64,000 nucleotides of DNA from Nitratireductor aquimarinus (GTDB lineage Bacteria; Pseudomonadota; Alphaproteobacteria; Rhizobiales; Rhizobiaceae). The position numbers and the translations under genes were made by a program. The stretch spans positions 310,001 through 374,000 of the forward strand of contig NZ_JAFKDE010000002.1 of the NCBI RefSeq assembly GCF_017255295.1. The letters are read 5' to 3'. Under the pieces are notes generated by a model. The model did not search any database and had not been told where the DNA came from. It saw only the letters and a list, made by a program, of their open reading frames with translations. How positions within the stretch are numbered: the first letter of the stretch is position 1; each line of letters starts with the position of its first letter. Below are positions 8,905-16,324 of the stretch, piece after piece.

Positions 8905-8957
8905 GAAAAATCCCCGCCGAACGCATAGTGAGTTGGGGCTCAGTTCGGCGGGGCAGA
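8905..8957. repeat. GC-rich hairpin repeat B, copy 2
   Basis: CCCCGCCGAAC (8912-8922) pairs with GTTCGGCGGGG (8943-8953), 11 bp. The loop keeps GAGTTGGGGCTC and the flanks GAAAAAT and GCAGAGG match the copy at 6471. It marks the left edge of the long structured stretch to the right. As in copy 1, the A-run on the left would make it a terminator for leftward transcripts. Confidence 0.7.
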
Positions 8958-8959
8958 GG

Positions 8960-9890
8960 AGGCTGTAACATGCTGGATGCTTGCTCACCATCTGACTACG
9001 TGTAGTCGTGGGTTAGCTAGCGACCGGAAGGTATGTCCTAAGCCTGATCGATTGAATGGTGCTTTAGCACACCTGCGGAAAGGCGTAAAAGGCGCTGGCA
9101 GGTGGATAGGGTAAAAGCCCCCGCCTATCTCTCAGAAGAGCCCCAGATTCTTCAACCTGCCAGCTGAACAAGTCTACCGGCGAAATCTGAACGAGTGGTT
9201 GCCGTCACGGTGGGCGGCAAGATCGCTTCGGGAAGAGCATGCCAGCGCGCGGGGCTTGTTGGGTTAAGCGGGTGGGCTTTATGCCCGAACATTACGCGCG
9301 CTGGCGAAGCCAGTCTCAGCTCAAATCGTTGCTGGTTGGTAAACACCGGCAGCCCATCAGCGGTGCTGGCGGGCAAACCTCGGATTGGGGAAGGCTTTTC
9401 GCTCCGAACGTGGGGCGTTCTAAGCGCCCGCCAGCACGGATAGCGTAATTCAATCACCCAAATGTGGAAATCCCCCTGCAGGCTGACGTTGGGAAGCGCT
9501 TGCCTGCAGGGAGCGGCGGTGACCTCGTAGAGGTCCGAGCTTAGTTATCAATGACTCTTGTCGTCGTGAAGCACTGCTGGCGTCGTCGCGGCGTAATGGC
9601 GCGGTGGGAACGAGCATCTACGGTCAGAGCTACGATATGGACCGAAGTCACTCGGGTGCTGGCGGGGACTTGCGAGGGTAGGTCGTGCTGTCTCCGGTCA
9701 GGGGATGAGCGGATATCCCGCCAGCACAAGAAGAAATAGGGCGATGCCCAGCAAAGAAAAGCCTCTGCCAGCTCGAATGGGTGGAGGTCGTCGCCGGCAG
9801 AGGCGTAGTGACTACCTGCCAGCAGGCGTAAACCGGTCCGAGGTTTCGCCGACAAGTAGCCGACCCCGGGTAGGGTAACTCCACACTATC
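8960..9890 (+). ncRNA. Candidate giant structured RNA of the prophage
   Basis: About 930 bases without a credible gene, filled with ordered stem-loops. Four long stems each enclose two smaller hairpins: 9094-9103/9155-9164 (10 bp), 9241-9251/9295-9305 (11 bp), 9363-9374/9426-9437 (12 bp) and 9656-9666/9717-9727 (11 bp). Further stems are 9474-9483/9502-9511 (10 bp), 9521-9526/9530-9535, 9761-9769/9796-9804 (9 bp) and 9059-9063/9066-9070. The strand GTGCTGGCGGG and its complement recur in two stems. G.U pairs (9331-9353; GACTT/AGGTC inside 9656-9727) favour the plus strand. It lies just before the lysis genes, where phage-borne giant RNAs (GOLLD, ROOL) are known. Family membership is not established; the ends and promoter are not seen. 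Confidence 0.55.
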
Positions 9891-9915
9891 ACTGATATCC
9901 GAAGAGGAAAATCCA

Positions 9916-10719
9916 ATGGACCGCACCGTGCCCGCAGGCGCGGCGCTGCTGCTTGCGTTCGTCTATGAGACGGAAACGAGCCGCACGCCGCCTGAATGCT
10001 ATGAAGTGATCTACGCGCACCGGCAGGATCGCTTGCCGAAGCCACTCACGCGCATGACCGTTGACGAGGTGATCGCCGCACAGCGCACCTGGTCGCGCCA
10101 TCATGGTTCCTCGGCCGCCGGCGCGCCGCAGTTCATCCGTAAGACGCTGATGGGGCTCAAAGAGGAACTTGGCCTGCGCGGGTCTCAGGTGTTTGACAGC
10201 GACCTTCAGGACCGGCTTGCCTATCATCTCCTGATCCGGCGCGGTTATCACCAGTTCATCAATGGCGAGATCGATCGCACCGAGTTCGGCCGGCGCCTCG
10301 CTGGCGAATGGGCGTCTTTTCCTGTGCTGGATGCCACGCGCGGCGCGAAACGACATGTACGCAGGGGAGAAAGCTATTATGTCGGCGATGGCCTCAACAA
10401 CTCGCTGGTCTCGCCTGAGAAGGTCGAAGCGGTGCTCGACCGGGTGAAGGCCGTTGCCAAAGGTCAGTTGCCTGTTGTCGAGAAGCCTGTGGTGAAAGAC
10501 CCTGAAAACCTCGATAAGCCGCTGACCAAATCGAAGACGGTCTGGCAGTGGGCTATCACCTCGATCATCGTCCCGGTGCTGGCCGTTTTTGATGACTGGC
10601 GGGTTCAGCTTGCCATCGTTCTGATCGTGGCCGGCTTTGCAGTCTACGCGATCAAGCGGCGGCGCGACATCGCGAAGATGTATCGCTCGATGAAGGCCGA
10701 AATGGAGCGCGGGGCATGA
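9916..10719 (+). CDS. Phage endolysin with C-terminal membrane helix
   Basis: A 267-residue protein. Residues 5-135 look like a phage lysozyme or transglycosylase fold: ETETSRTPPECYEVIYAHRQ carries a candidate catalytic Glu, and the stretch SSAAGAPQFIRKTL recalls the SSAAGxYQF motif of such enzymes. A linker follows, then a membrane segment near residues 225-247 (VQLAIVLIVAGFAVYAI) and a basic tail. It would cleave cell-wall glycan strands during lysis; the membrane helix suggests it is tethered. GAGGA precedes the ATG. Its stop overlaps the next start (ATGA), so it is the first gene of the lysis operon. Confidence 0.65.
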   Translation: MDRTVPAGAALLLAFVYETETSRTPPECYEVIYAHRQDRLPKPLTRMTVDEVIAAQRTWSRHHGSSAAGAPQFIRKTLMGLKEELGLRGSQVFDSDLQDRLAYHLLIRRGYHQFINGEIDRTEFGRRLAGEWASFPVLDATRGAKRHVRRGESYYVGDGLNNSLVSPEKVEAVLDRVKAVAKGQLPVVEKPVVKDPENLDKPLTKSKTVWQWAITSIIVPVLAVFDDWRVQLAIVLIVAGFAVYAIKRRRDIAKMYRSMKAEMERGA

Positions 10720-10985
10720 CCTGGCTCGGCATCATCTCCAAAGCACTGCTCTCGCCGCTGGGGAAGGTGCTGGCTGCAATTCTGGCAGTCTCCGTCATGG
10801 CTGGTGGAATTTATCTCTACGGCCACCAGCGGGGTCGCATGGCCGAACAGGCGGTATTCGCACAATGGACCAACCAACAGAATGAGGATGCAGGCAATGC
10901 GGCTGAAGACTGGCGCGCTCGCTATCGCCGCTGCGCTGAGCGTGGCGGGGTGTTCGACTACGAAACCGGTTCCTGTCACGAGTGA
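10716..10985 (+). CDS. Rz-like inner-membrane spanin subunit
   Basis: An 89-residue protein with an N-terminal membrane segment (VLAAILAVSVMAGGIYLYG, residues 18-36) and a polar, helical periplasmic part ending with two Cys (RRCAERGGVFDYETGSCHE). Size, topology and position after an endolysin fit an i-spanin. Its start overlaps the endolysin stop by four bases. A lipoprotein gene begins inside it in another frame, the hallmark of Rz/Rz1 pairs. The periplasmic coil is short for an Rz, so the call rests mostly on context. Confidence 0.6.
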   Translation: MTWLGIISKALLSPLGKVLAAILAVSVMAGGIYLYGHQRGRMAEQAVFAQWTNQQNEDAGNAAEDWRARYRRCAERGGVFDYETGSCHE

Positions 10986-11142
10986 CGGCCTGCGCGATGT
11001 GGTCGGCACGTCATTGATCGGCGCGCGCGGCGCGACTGCGGACGATCAGCGAAAGATTGACGAGACGGCAGCTGGCCTCTGCGGCAGCGGTGTCTGGTCT
11101 CAAACCGAATGCGCCCGCCATGGGCGAGAGACGCAGGACTGA
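10897..11142 (+). CDS. Rz1-like outer-membrane lipoprotein spanin
   Basis: Translated from the ATG at 10897, preceded by GAGGA, this gives 81 residues beginning MRLKTGALAIAAALSVAGC. That is a signal peptide with a lipobox VAGC, so the mature lipoprotein starts at Cys19 with STTKPVPV. The gene starts inside the i-spanin gene in another frame and runs 157 bases past it. With its partner it would fuse inner and outer membrane at lysis. The mature part is larger and less Pro-rich than lambda Rz1. Confidence 0.65.
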   Translation: MRLKTGALAIAAALSVAGCSTTKPVPVTSDGLRDVVGTSLIGARGATADDQRKIDETAAGLCGSGVWSQTECARHGRETQD

Positions 11143-11154
11143 GGGCAGCGGCGA

Positions 11155-11496
11155 ATGTCAGAAGCGAGTGTTGAGCGGACCCTTGGTCAAATCCTTGGAG
11201 AGCTGAAGGGCATCGATGACCGCTTGATGCGCGCGGATGACAGCCGCGCCGTGGTGCATCGCCGTTTGGATGAGGTCAGTAACCGGCTGTCGCACCTCGA
11301 GGGCGAGGCGGAGACGACGAAGGCCAAGGTCGATCAGATGCAATCTGTAACCGATGATGTCGTCAGGCTCAGGTCGCAGGCTCAAGGCGCGGGCACTGCG
11401 GGCCGTTGGTTGATCCGCCTAGGCATCGGCATTGTTGGGTTCGCCGGCTGGCTGGTCGGAATCTACACCTGGCTGACAGGGCGGCCCCCGCCATAG
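11155..11496 (+). CDS. Holin-like or DUF1515-like phage membrane protein
   Basis: A 113-residue protein with a long charged, probably coiled-coil N-terminal part (residues 5-75, heptad-like RRLDEVSNRLSHLEGEAETT) and one C-terminal membrane segment (WLIRLGIGIVGFAGWLVGIYTWL, residues 84-106). This layout resembles DUF1515 proteins of rhizobial prophages and coiled-coil holin-associated proteins. It is twelve bases after the o-spanin, so it belongs to the lysis operon. Its role as holin is inferred from place and topology. Confidence 0.55.
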   Translation: MSEASVERTLGQILGELKGIDDRLMRADDSRAVVHRRLDEVSNRLSHLEGEAETTKAKVDQMQSVTDDVVRLRSQAQGAGTAGRWLIRLGIGIVGFAGWLVGIYTWLTGRPPP

Positions 11497-11513
11497 CTCT
11501 CTCCGAAGTATTG

Positions 11514-11939
11514 CTAACGTTGTTGAGAATCGATGTTTGGTAAACAGCCTAGTGCGTCCATAATTTCCTTGATGTCGGATCCTTTGGTGAGTGCTGTTCC
11601 TTCTGAAACAAAGTCAGCATACTTTACTGCCAGAGCGTCGCAGGTGGTGTCGCTCGTGACGATACGGGGCAACGTGCCGGTTCTTGCCCATTCTTCAAAC
11701 TCGCTGTCTGGAATTTCAATGCCGGTGAATTTTGCGAGAGAGCGGAGGGCGAATTTACGACCCGGGATGGAGGTTTCTGTATTCTCTCCTTGAAGGATGG
11801 AGAGGGATACCTGAACCATTTCGATATCCAATTCTCTGTCTTTGTTCATGTACCCAAACGCGCCAGTCGATATGGTCGCAATCGCTCCGACTGCGGCGCC
11901 GGCTATGCTGGCTAGGATGGTAGATTTTAGTTCGCTCAA
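11514..11939 (-). CDS. Small membrane-anchored protein of unknown function
   Basis: A 141-residue protein: one membrane segment near residues 7-30 (TILASIAGAAVGAIATIS) and a soluble domain of about 110 residues with a charged helix (DRELDIEMVQVSLSILQ). It begins with TTG, preceded by GGAG. It lies on the minus strand against the lysis operon, with a different base composition from host genes. I recognise no family. Prophage position, minus-strand orientation and a single anchor would fit a lysogenic-conversion or exclusion gene; no sequence motif proves that. Confidence 0.55.
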   Translation of the reverse strand: MSELKSTILASIAGAAVGAIATISTGAFGYMNKDRELDIEMVQVSLSILQGENTETSIPGRKFALRSLAKFTGIEIPDSEFEEWARTGTLPRIVTSDTTCDALAVKYADFVSEGTALTKGSDIKEIMDALGCLPNIDSQQR

Positions 11940-11986
11940 GGTTTTGCTCCGTTGGTATTACTAGCTCAGCTTCTCAGGGCTATTAG

Positions 11987-12643
11987 TTATTTTAGTAAGT
12001 CCGGCGCATCAACGATCATAAGCTTGTTATCGGGCAGGGGGCGTTGAAGCTTCTTCGCTTCCTCCCACGGCTCTGTAAGCCATGCGGTCATTTCGGCTTC
12101 TGTGGTGAGGATCACCGGCATTGCCTTCTTGTGCACCGGCTCGACCACGTTGTTGGGCTCGGTGGTCAGGAAGCCATAGACCTCATGGTCCTCTGGTTCC
12201 TCACGGGCCATGCGCTTGCCGTGCCACGGCGTCCAGAGGCCGGCGAAGACGAACAGGGGCCTATCCTCACTCAGTGCAAACCATGCATTCGGCGTCCGCT
12301 TATCGCCTTCCTTCCTGCCGGCAGGGTCGGGCTCGGCGAAGCTCGTGACCGGCACAAGGCAGCGGCTTTCAGGCGAGAGCCATTTGCGCCAGTGGATGGA
12401 TGACGTGTTGCGTATGTTTGTGACGCCGCTGTCGTGCTTTCCCTTGATGAACATGGGCGGTGTCGGCATGCCCCAACGGGCGCGGACCATTTCCCGCTCT
12501 CCATCATCTCCCACGCGAATGATCGGCGCATAGCGGTTCGGATAGACCTGCAGGGACGGCTCGTTGAAGGCGTATTCCCGCGTTGTCTTGATGAAGTTGC
12601 GGATCGCCTGGCGTGTCGTCGTCATATTGTAGAGGTTGCACAT
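11987..12643 (-). CDS. SRAP-family abasic-site protein (HMCES/YedK type)
   Basis: A 218-residue SOS-response-associated peptidase (SRAP). Cys2 (MCNLYN) is the catalytic residue that, after removal of Met1, forms a thiazolidine link to abasic sites in single-stranded DNA. The other expected residues are visible: Asn in TNIRNTSS near 77, Glu in TSFAEPDP near 105 and His in VHKKAMPVIL near 171. Length is normal. It protects forks or phage DNA from abasic breaks. It is the last gene of a leftward three-gene run. It could belong to the prophage or to the flanking chromosome; phages often carry it. Confidence 0.88.
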   Translation of the reverse strand: MCNLYNMTTTRQAIRNFIKTTREYAFNEPSLQVYPNRYAPIIRVGDDGEREMVRARWGMPTPPMFIKGKHDSGVTNIRNTSSIHWRKWLSPESRCLVPVTSFAEPDPAGRKEGDKRTPNAWFALSEDRPLFVFAGLWTPWHGKRMAREEPEDHEVYGFLTTEPNNVVEPVHKKAMPVILTTEAEMTAWLTEPWEEAKKLQRPLPDNKLMIVDAPDLLK

Positions 12644-12652
12644 TGGTCGGGA

Positions 12653-12919
12653 TCACCTCGGCCATTGATTTATGACCATGATGGTATTGCCACGGGCGTT
12701 TTGGCAACTGCTGCAGCGCAGGCGCTTCTCCAGATCGATCGCTGTTGCGTCCCGGCCGTAGCGCCGCTCAAGCGCGTGGCGGTCCAGCTCGGATATTGAC
12801 TTGCAGTGCCGGCAGATCGCGCCAAGCGCATAGTAGGGCTGAATGTCCTTCAGTCGGATCTGGCCGTCGCGTGTGAAGAAAACGACCTCGGACAGGTGGA
12901 GTGGTTTGAACTGGCGCAT
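12653..12919 (-). CDS. Small zinc-ribbon-like protein
   Basis: An 88-residue protein, starting MRQFKPLHLSEVVFF; the ATG at 12919 has GGAG eight bases before it, so I reject the longer 189-codon frame. Two CxxC pairs, CRHC near residue 36 and CSSC near 69, would bind one zinc. The last bases come nine before the SRAP start, so the two genes are probably co-transcribed. Similar short zinc-ribbon proteins occur next to DNA-modification genes in rhizobia; the function is unknown. Confidence 0.65.
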   Translation of the reverse strand: MRQFKPLHLSEVVFFTRDGQIRLKDIQPYYALGAICRHCKSISELDRHALERRYGRDATAIDLEKRLRCSSCQNARGNTIMVINQWPR

Positions 12920-12962
12920 CTGGCGGCTCCGAAAAACATGTGCCGCACCGTTGTTTCCTTCA

Positions 12963-13229
12963 TCAGCGCGCCGCCCCAGCGCGCACAAATCCCCAGCTGA
13001 CAGACCGCTCCAGCGCTTCCACGCGCCCGGTGAGATAATCCCGCTCTCCCAGGAGCGCGATGACCGCCTCGCGCGGATCGCCGCCGCAGGCTTCAATGAT
13101 AGCCTCGGCCGCCGGCTCATAGGGATCGGGTTCGCCATCTGCATTTCTGGATGCGTGCTGCGGATGCGGCGGGCGTCGGCAATGCTCGCGCCCGCCGCCA
13201 TCCGTCTTGAGGGCGGTTTCACTGGTCAT
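12963..13229 (-). CDS. Small hypothetical protein
   Basis: Eighty-eight residues from the ATG at 13229, which has GGAG six bases upstream. The first 35 residues are polar and His-rich; residues 36-75 form a predicted amphipathic helical part (PAAEAIIEACGGDPREAVIA, then LTGRVEALERSVS). It heads the leftward run with the zinc-ribbon and SRAP genes. No family is recognised. The helical half has the look of a small DNA-associated or dimeric protein, but there is no decisive motif. Confidence 0.55.
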   Translation of the reverse strand: MTSETALKTDGGGREHCRRPPHPQHASRNADGEPDPYEPAAEAIIEACGGDPREAVIALLGERDYLTGRVEALERSVSWGFVRAGAAR

Positions 13230-13352
13230 TCTTTTCTCCATCAGAAGCGTAGATTGTAATCCAATCGCCCTTGACGAGTCTAGAGTTTGTTCCACATTTG
13301 TTCCGGTTGCGCATGCGGCGACGTGACGGGTGAAATTGAGAAGGAGCAGACG

Positions 13353-13682
13353 ATGTCACGTCGCAAAGGAGAGCCTACCGGGGCTCAGATTGATCGCGCT
13401 CACCCGCATCAGGTGGCGCTCCCGGAAGATCGGGTAATGGGAGCCAACTACGATGTCGTTCACGGCTTCTGCAAAGGCCTGTCGGTCCATCGCCGGACGC
13501 AATCCGTCTATGCCCAATGGGCCGAACCCGGAGGCGGTTACTTCATCATCTTCTGCTTTGCTGAGAAGGAGGACGCGGAGCGCTTCGCAGCCGAGTTTGA
13601 GGGCATTCCATTCGATCCGAAGCGAGATAGGGGGAAGGGGGATCGGAAGCGGTTTTGGGACGTTGCGCCGACCGACTCCTAG
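13353..13682 (+). CDS. Hypothetical protein
   Basis: A 109-residue soluble protein from the ATG at 13353, with AAGGAG seven bases upstream. It is divergent from the SRAP run. Residues 45-90 (SVYAQWAEPGGGYFIIFCFAEKEDAERFAAEF) look like an alpha/beta fold in which a strand pair is followed by an ExAERFAAEF helix. The tail is basic. I do not recognise the family. It lies just inside the suspected prophage edge. Confidence 0.55.
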   Translation: MSRRKGEPTGAQIDRAHPHQVALPEDRVMGANYDVVHGFCKGLSVHRRTQSVYAQWAEPGGGYFIIFCFAEKEDAERFAAEFEGIPFDPKRDRGKGDRKRFWDVAPTDS

Positions 13683-14333
13683 TGACCGAGGATTGGACGA
13701 AGCGTTTCAGTCATGACAGAAACCTGACAGAAACACCGGAACATACCGTGAAGTTTCTGTCGAGTTCCTTGTTGAAAATCCACGTTTTGCGCGGTTTCTC
13801 TGTCCATTCACGCCCTTGGCAGGGGAGAGGTCGAGCGTTCGAGTCTCTCCGGCAGCGCCGGTTTTCACCCAGAACGTTAAAGCACCAGTCCCTTCGGTTT
13901 CCACAGGAACACCGTAAGCGCACGCTGCCTTACGGCGTAGCGTTCGCGTGTGGTGGCTTACTTGTTCATAAGCCGCGCGGTGCGGATTTTGAGAATCATC
14001 GGCGACGGGCGAGCCATGTCGGTGTTTTGTTACCGCACAGCTTTGCGTGTCGGAGTTCGGTCCAGTCTCCGGGGCTTAATTCGAGGTGTTCATGATCCGG
14101 GCAGGCCATTGGGAGAGTCCCGAAGACTCTCACGGTGGCAGGCGTCGAATGCGTAGTGCGTTTTCCAATGCGTAACACTGCTGGCCAGCGCATGAATTGC
14201 CATGCCTGCCACGGCAACTCGAACAGTCATGCCAACTTTGTGGCACGCAGCACGCCGATATCGATACGCACCGTTTACGCCGGGCAGCCCTGCTGCCTGT
14301 TTGTCGCGACGGTTGAAACAATGACAGGAGAGG
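13683..14333. other. Long intergenic stretch at suspected prophage edge
   Basis: No gene is recognised. The stretch holds the tRNA-3'-end-like fragment at 13811-13860. To its right are a few weak inverted repeats. Frames on both strands have poor composition. It likely includes the junction between prophage and chromosome and the promoter of the gene at 14334. Confidence 0.45.
13811..13860 (+). other. tRNA 3'-end-like fragment, candidate attachment site
   Basis: The stretch reads like the last third of a tRNA: an anticodon-stem-like piece, AGGTC as variable loop, a T arm GAGCG-TTCGAGT-CTCTC (one mismatch), acceptor strand CGGCAGC, then GCCG. No matching 5' half lies upstream. Tailed phages often integrate in tRNA 3' ends, leaving such a fragment at the far end. 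Late phage genes lie to the left and host genes to the right. The tRNA identity cannot be settled from the fragment. Confidence 0.45.
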
Positions 14334-15407
14334 ATGGTGCCTGGCTCAGACGCCGGCGCCGCAATTGCTCTCGAAACTTGCGAAAAGCGAGAGATGATGC
14401 TGCAGAAAAAAAATACCAATGAAGCTGGGGCTCGGGCGACAGGAAAAGAGGTGGCGCTGACCAGGGAGACCTCGAGCGAAAAGCAGGCGAATGACGAGCG
14501 CCTTCTCGCCCTGGAGCGCCTTCTTGAGAATCCGGAGTTTCGAGCGTCCGACCGCAACAAGCGGTTTCTGCGTTTCGTGGTCGAGGAAACGGTGGCAGGG
14601 CGCGCCGACAGGATCAAGGCTTTCACCATTGCAGTCGATGTGTTCGGGCGCGACGCCAATTTCGATGCAACCGTCGATCCCATCGTCCGCATTGCCGCCG
14701 GGCAATTGCGCAAGTCGCTCAGGGAGTATTATGCCGAGGCCGGGCAGGGCGATGTCGTCCAGATTGCCATTCCGCTCGGCGCCTATGTTCCAACATTCGA
14801 CAAGCGCTCATCGACATCCGCCTTCATGAGCAATCTGTCCCGGGGCTTCAACAAAGGCCCCTCTCTGGTCGCCGGTGCAGCACTGCTTGCCGCAGCGGCT
14901 CTAGCCGTGTCGACATATGCACCGGTCTGGCTCGGGCAGCCGGGCAAATCCGGAGGTGGCGGCGCTGTCCTGTTGCTAGACAGCGCTCGTGCAAATCCTT
15001 CCAGTGCGGACGCCACCCAACTCGCGAACATGCTGAACGACGCGCTGTGGCTGAAGGTCGGCCGGAAGGAGGGAATTCGCTCGGTCGGGGTGCGTCCGGA
15101 GGAAAAGCTCGATGCGGTGAGCGCCCGCGTTCGCGAGACATATGGAGCAGGCAGCAATGTTTATGAGCTGCTGACCAGTGTGCAGGTCGAGTCCGATGAA
15201 GTTCGGATCTACTGGCACCTGCTGGATTCGGACTCGCGTGAAGTGCAGGTTTCCTCCCGGATGGAAGAATTGCTGGTTCCCGACGCGAAGGGGGATCTGG
15301 CCGACGCCATCGCGTCGCGGGTCGCGGCATCCCTGTTTGGGTATGAAGGTGTGCTCGCCCATTATCAGGCAGGGGCGAGGGTCGCCGCGCGCAGCCCGGA
15401 AGAATAG
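14334..15407 (+). CDS. Membrane protein with rhizobial regulator-like N-terminal domain
   Basis: A 357-residue protein. Residues 55-140 (FLRFVVEETVAGRADRIKAF, then VFGRDANFDATVDPIVR and LRKSLREYY) match a domain found at the N-terminus of many rhizobial adenylate-cyclase-like and TPR regulators. One membrane segment follows near 178-198. The C-terminal 150 residues, outside the membrane, resemble the FlgO/TolB-like beta-alpha domain (VLLLDSARANPSS). AGGAG directly precedes the ATG. It may sense an envelope signal and act on cytoplasmic partners; no catalytic domain is present. It is the first gene outside the suspected prophage. Confidence 0.55.
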   Translation: MVPGSDAGAAIALETCEKREMMLQKKNTNEAGARATGKEVALTRETSSEKQANDERLLALERLLENPEFRASDRNKRFLRFVVEETVAGRADRIKAFTIAVDVFGRDANFDATVDPIVRIAAGQLRKSLREYYAEAGQGDVVQIAIPLGAYVPTFDKRSSTSAFMSNLSRGFNKGPSLVAGAALLAAAALAVSTYAPVWLGQPGKSGGGGAVLLLDSARANPSSADATQLANMLNDALWLKVGRKEGIRSVGVRPEEKLDAVSARVRETYGAGSNVYELLTSVQVESDEVRIYWHLLDSDSREVQVSSRMEELLVPDAKGDLADAIASRVAASLFGYEGVLAHYQAGARVAARSPEE

Positions 15408-15630
15408 GCGGAGCAAGATCAGGCCGCGTCTCTCTTGCGGACTTGCAGAGAGGCACGGCCGCTTTCTATCGCCGACCTTTTCTTTTCACTGGCTCCTGCG
15501 GAGTGGCGTGAGACTGTTCAGCAAAAGCGAGCCTCTCGAACGCAAAGAACGCACCGGAAGGAGCGTGATCCTTCGGCGCGATGCCTGCATTCGTGCCGGC
15601 AAGGCAGGAGAGTGCGCCAGGGTCCTGACC

Positions 15631-15852
15631 CTAGCCCTGAAGTTTCAGCCGGAGACGCTTGATGCGCTCTTTCATGACGAGCTTCGGTCCGAAAAAGGGG
15701 TGATTGCGTTTGCAGTCCTGGAGAAGGTCGAGGTCAACCGGCCCCTGCCGCACCATCAGAATATCCACTTCCGCACTGGAGTGGCCCTGTTGCGCCATCT
15801 CATCGAGAAGCACTTCAATGGAATGGTGGTCGGTTAGCGGTTTTGCGGGCAC
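15631..15852 (-). CDS. Possible small helical protein
   Basis: A 73-residue frame with a GTG start (MPAKPLTDHHSIEVLLDEMA) and AGGGG eight bases before it. The composition is balanced and predicted helical, ending with a basic MKERIKRLRLKLQG. It runs convergently to the gene at 14334. The codon pattern is typical of the local chromosome. I do not recognise a family, so it could still be chance. Confidence 0.4.
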   Translation of the reverse strand: MPAKPLTDHHSIEVLLDEMAQQGHSSAEVDILMVRQGPVDLDLLQDCKRNHPFFGPKLVMKERIKRLRLKLQG

Positions 15853-15960
15853 TTTCGGACCCCTGGATCAGGCAGCCGTACGAGGCGGTTGCGCTTTTGA
15901 GAAATTGGGTCCCAAAGCCTCGCCGACACTTCCAGGAAGTGAGGCAAGACTTTGGGAGAG

Positions 15961-16020
15961 GCCGGCCCGGGGGGCGGGAGGGCCGGCTTTGGCGGCACAC
16001 TTCGCACGCGGTGCGAAGTG
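15961..16020. repeat. Two perfect GC-rich hairpins
   Basis: GCCGGCCC (15961-15968) pairs with GGGCCGGC (15980-15987), and CACTTCGCAC (15998-16007) pairs with GTGCGAAGTG (16011-16020) around a three-base loop. There is no T-run, so they are not clear intrinsic terminators. They lie in the 470-base gap before the PTS operon, which otherwise shows no gene; 16021-16324 holds only the promoter listed next. Confidence 0.55.
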
Positions 16021-16225
16021 AATTCTCAAGGCTGATTTACGGAGGTGGCGCGGGCGTTGCCGCATGGGAGGTCAGAAAGGGTATTTCATGTTGAAAGAGC
16101 TGCATCGCCCCGTCCATTCCGTGTATTCATCTTGTGATTGAAATATGCGACGGAGTGCAGCTTATGCGGAAATCACAGGGCGCATTTTTTCCGGAAAAAC
16201 GCATTTTGGGGCCGGGAATCCCCGA

Positions 16226-16256
16226 TTGACAGCCGGCTGAGGTCAAGTCATAAACT
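16226..16256 (+). promoter_or_regulatory. Candidate promoter of the PTS operon
   Basis: TTGACA at 16226-16231, then 17 bases, then CATAAA at 16249-16254. The transcript would start about 60 bases before the EIIC start. The -35 box is perfect and the -10 box weak. Confidence 0.5.
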
Positions 16257-16324
16257 TACGTCTATTTAGATAAACAAATGTTCTTTCCGGGAATGGTTAT
16301 GAACAGTGTTTCAGGGGGAGGAAA

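Noticed and set aside
9094..9727. A CRISPR array
   Set aside because: The repeated strands form inverted pairs of unequal spacing with structured interiors, not direct repeats with uniform unique spacers, and no cas gene is near.
9152..9855. Several frames of 60-100 codons in the structured stretch
   Set aside because: They have no ribosome-binding sites and odd composition, and the stems cut across them in all frames. The hairpin pattern explains the sequence better.
13655..14095. A 146-codon plus-strand frame over the tRNA-like fragment
   Set aside because: Its peptide is the kind made by reading through tRNA sequence. The frame has no start signal.
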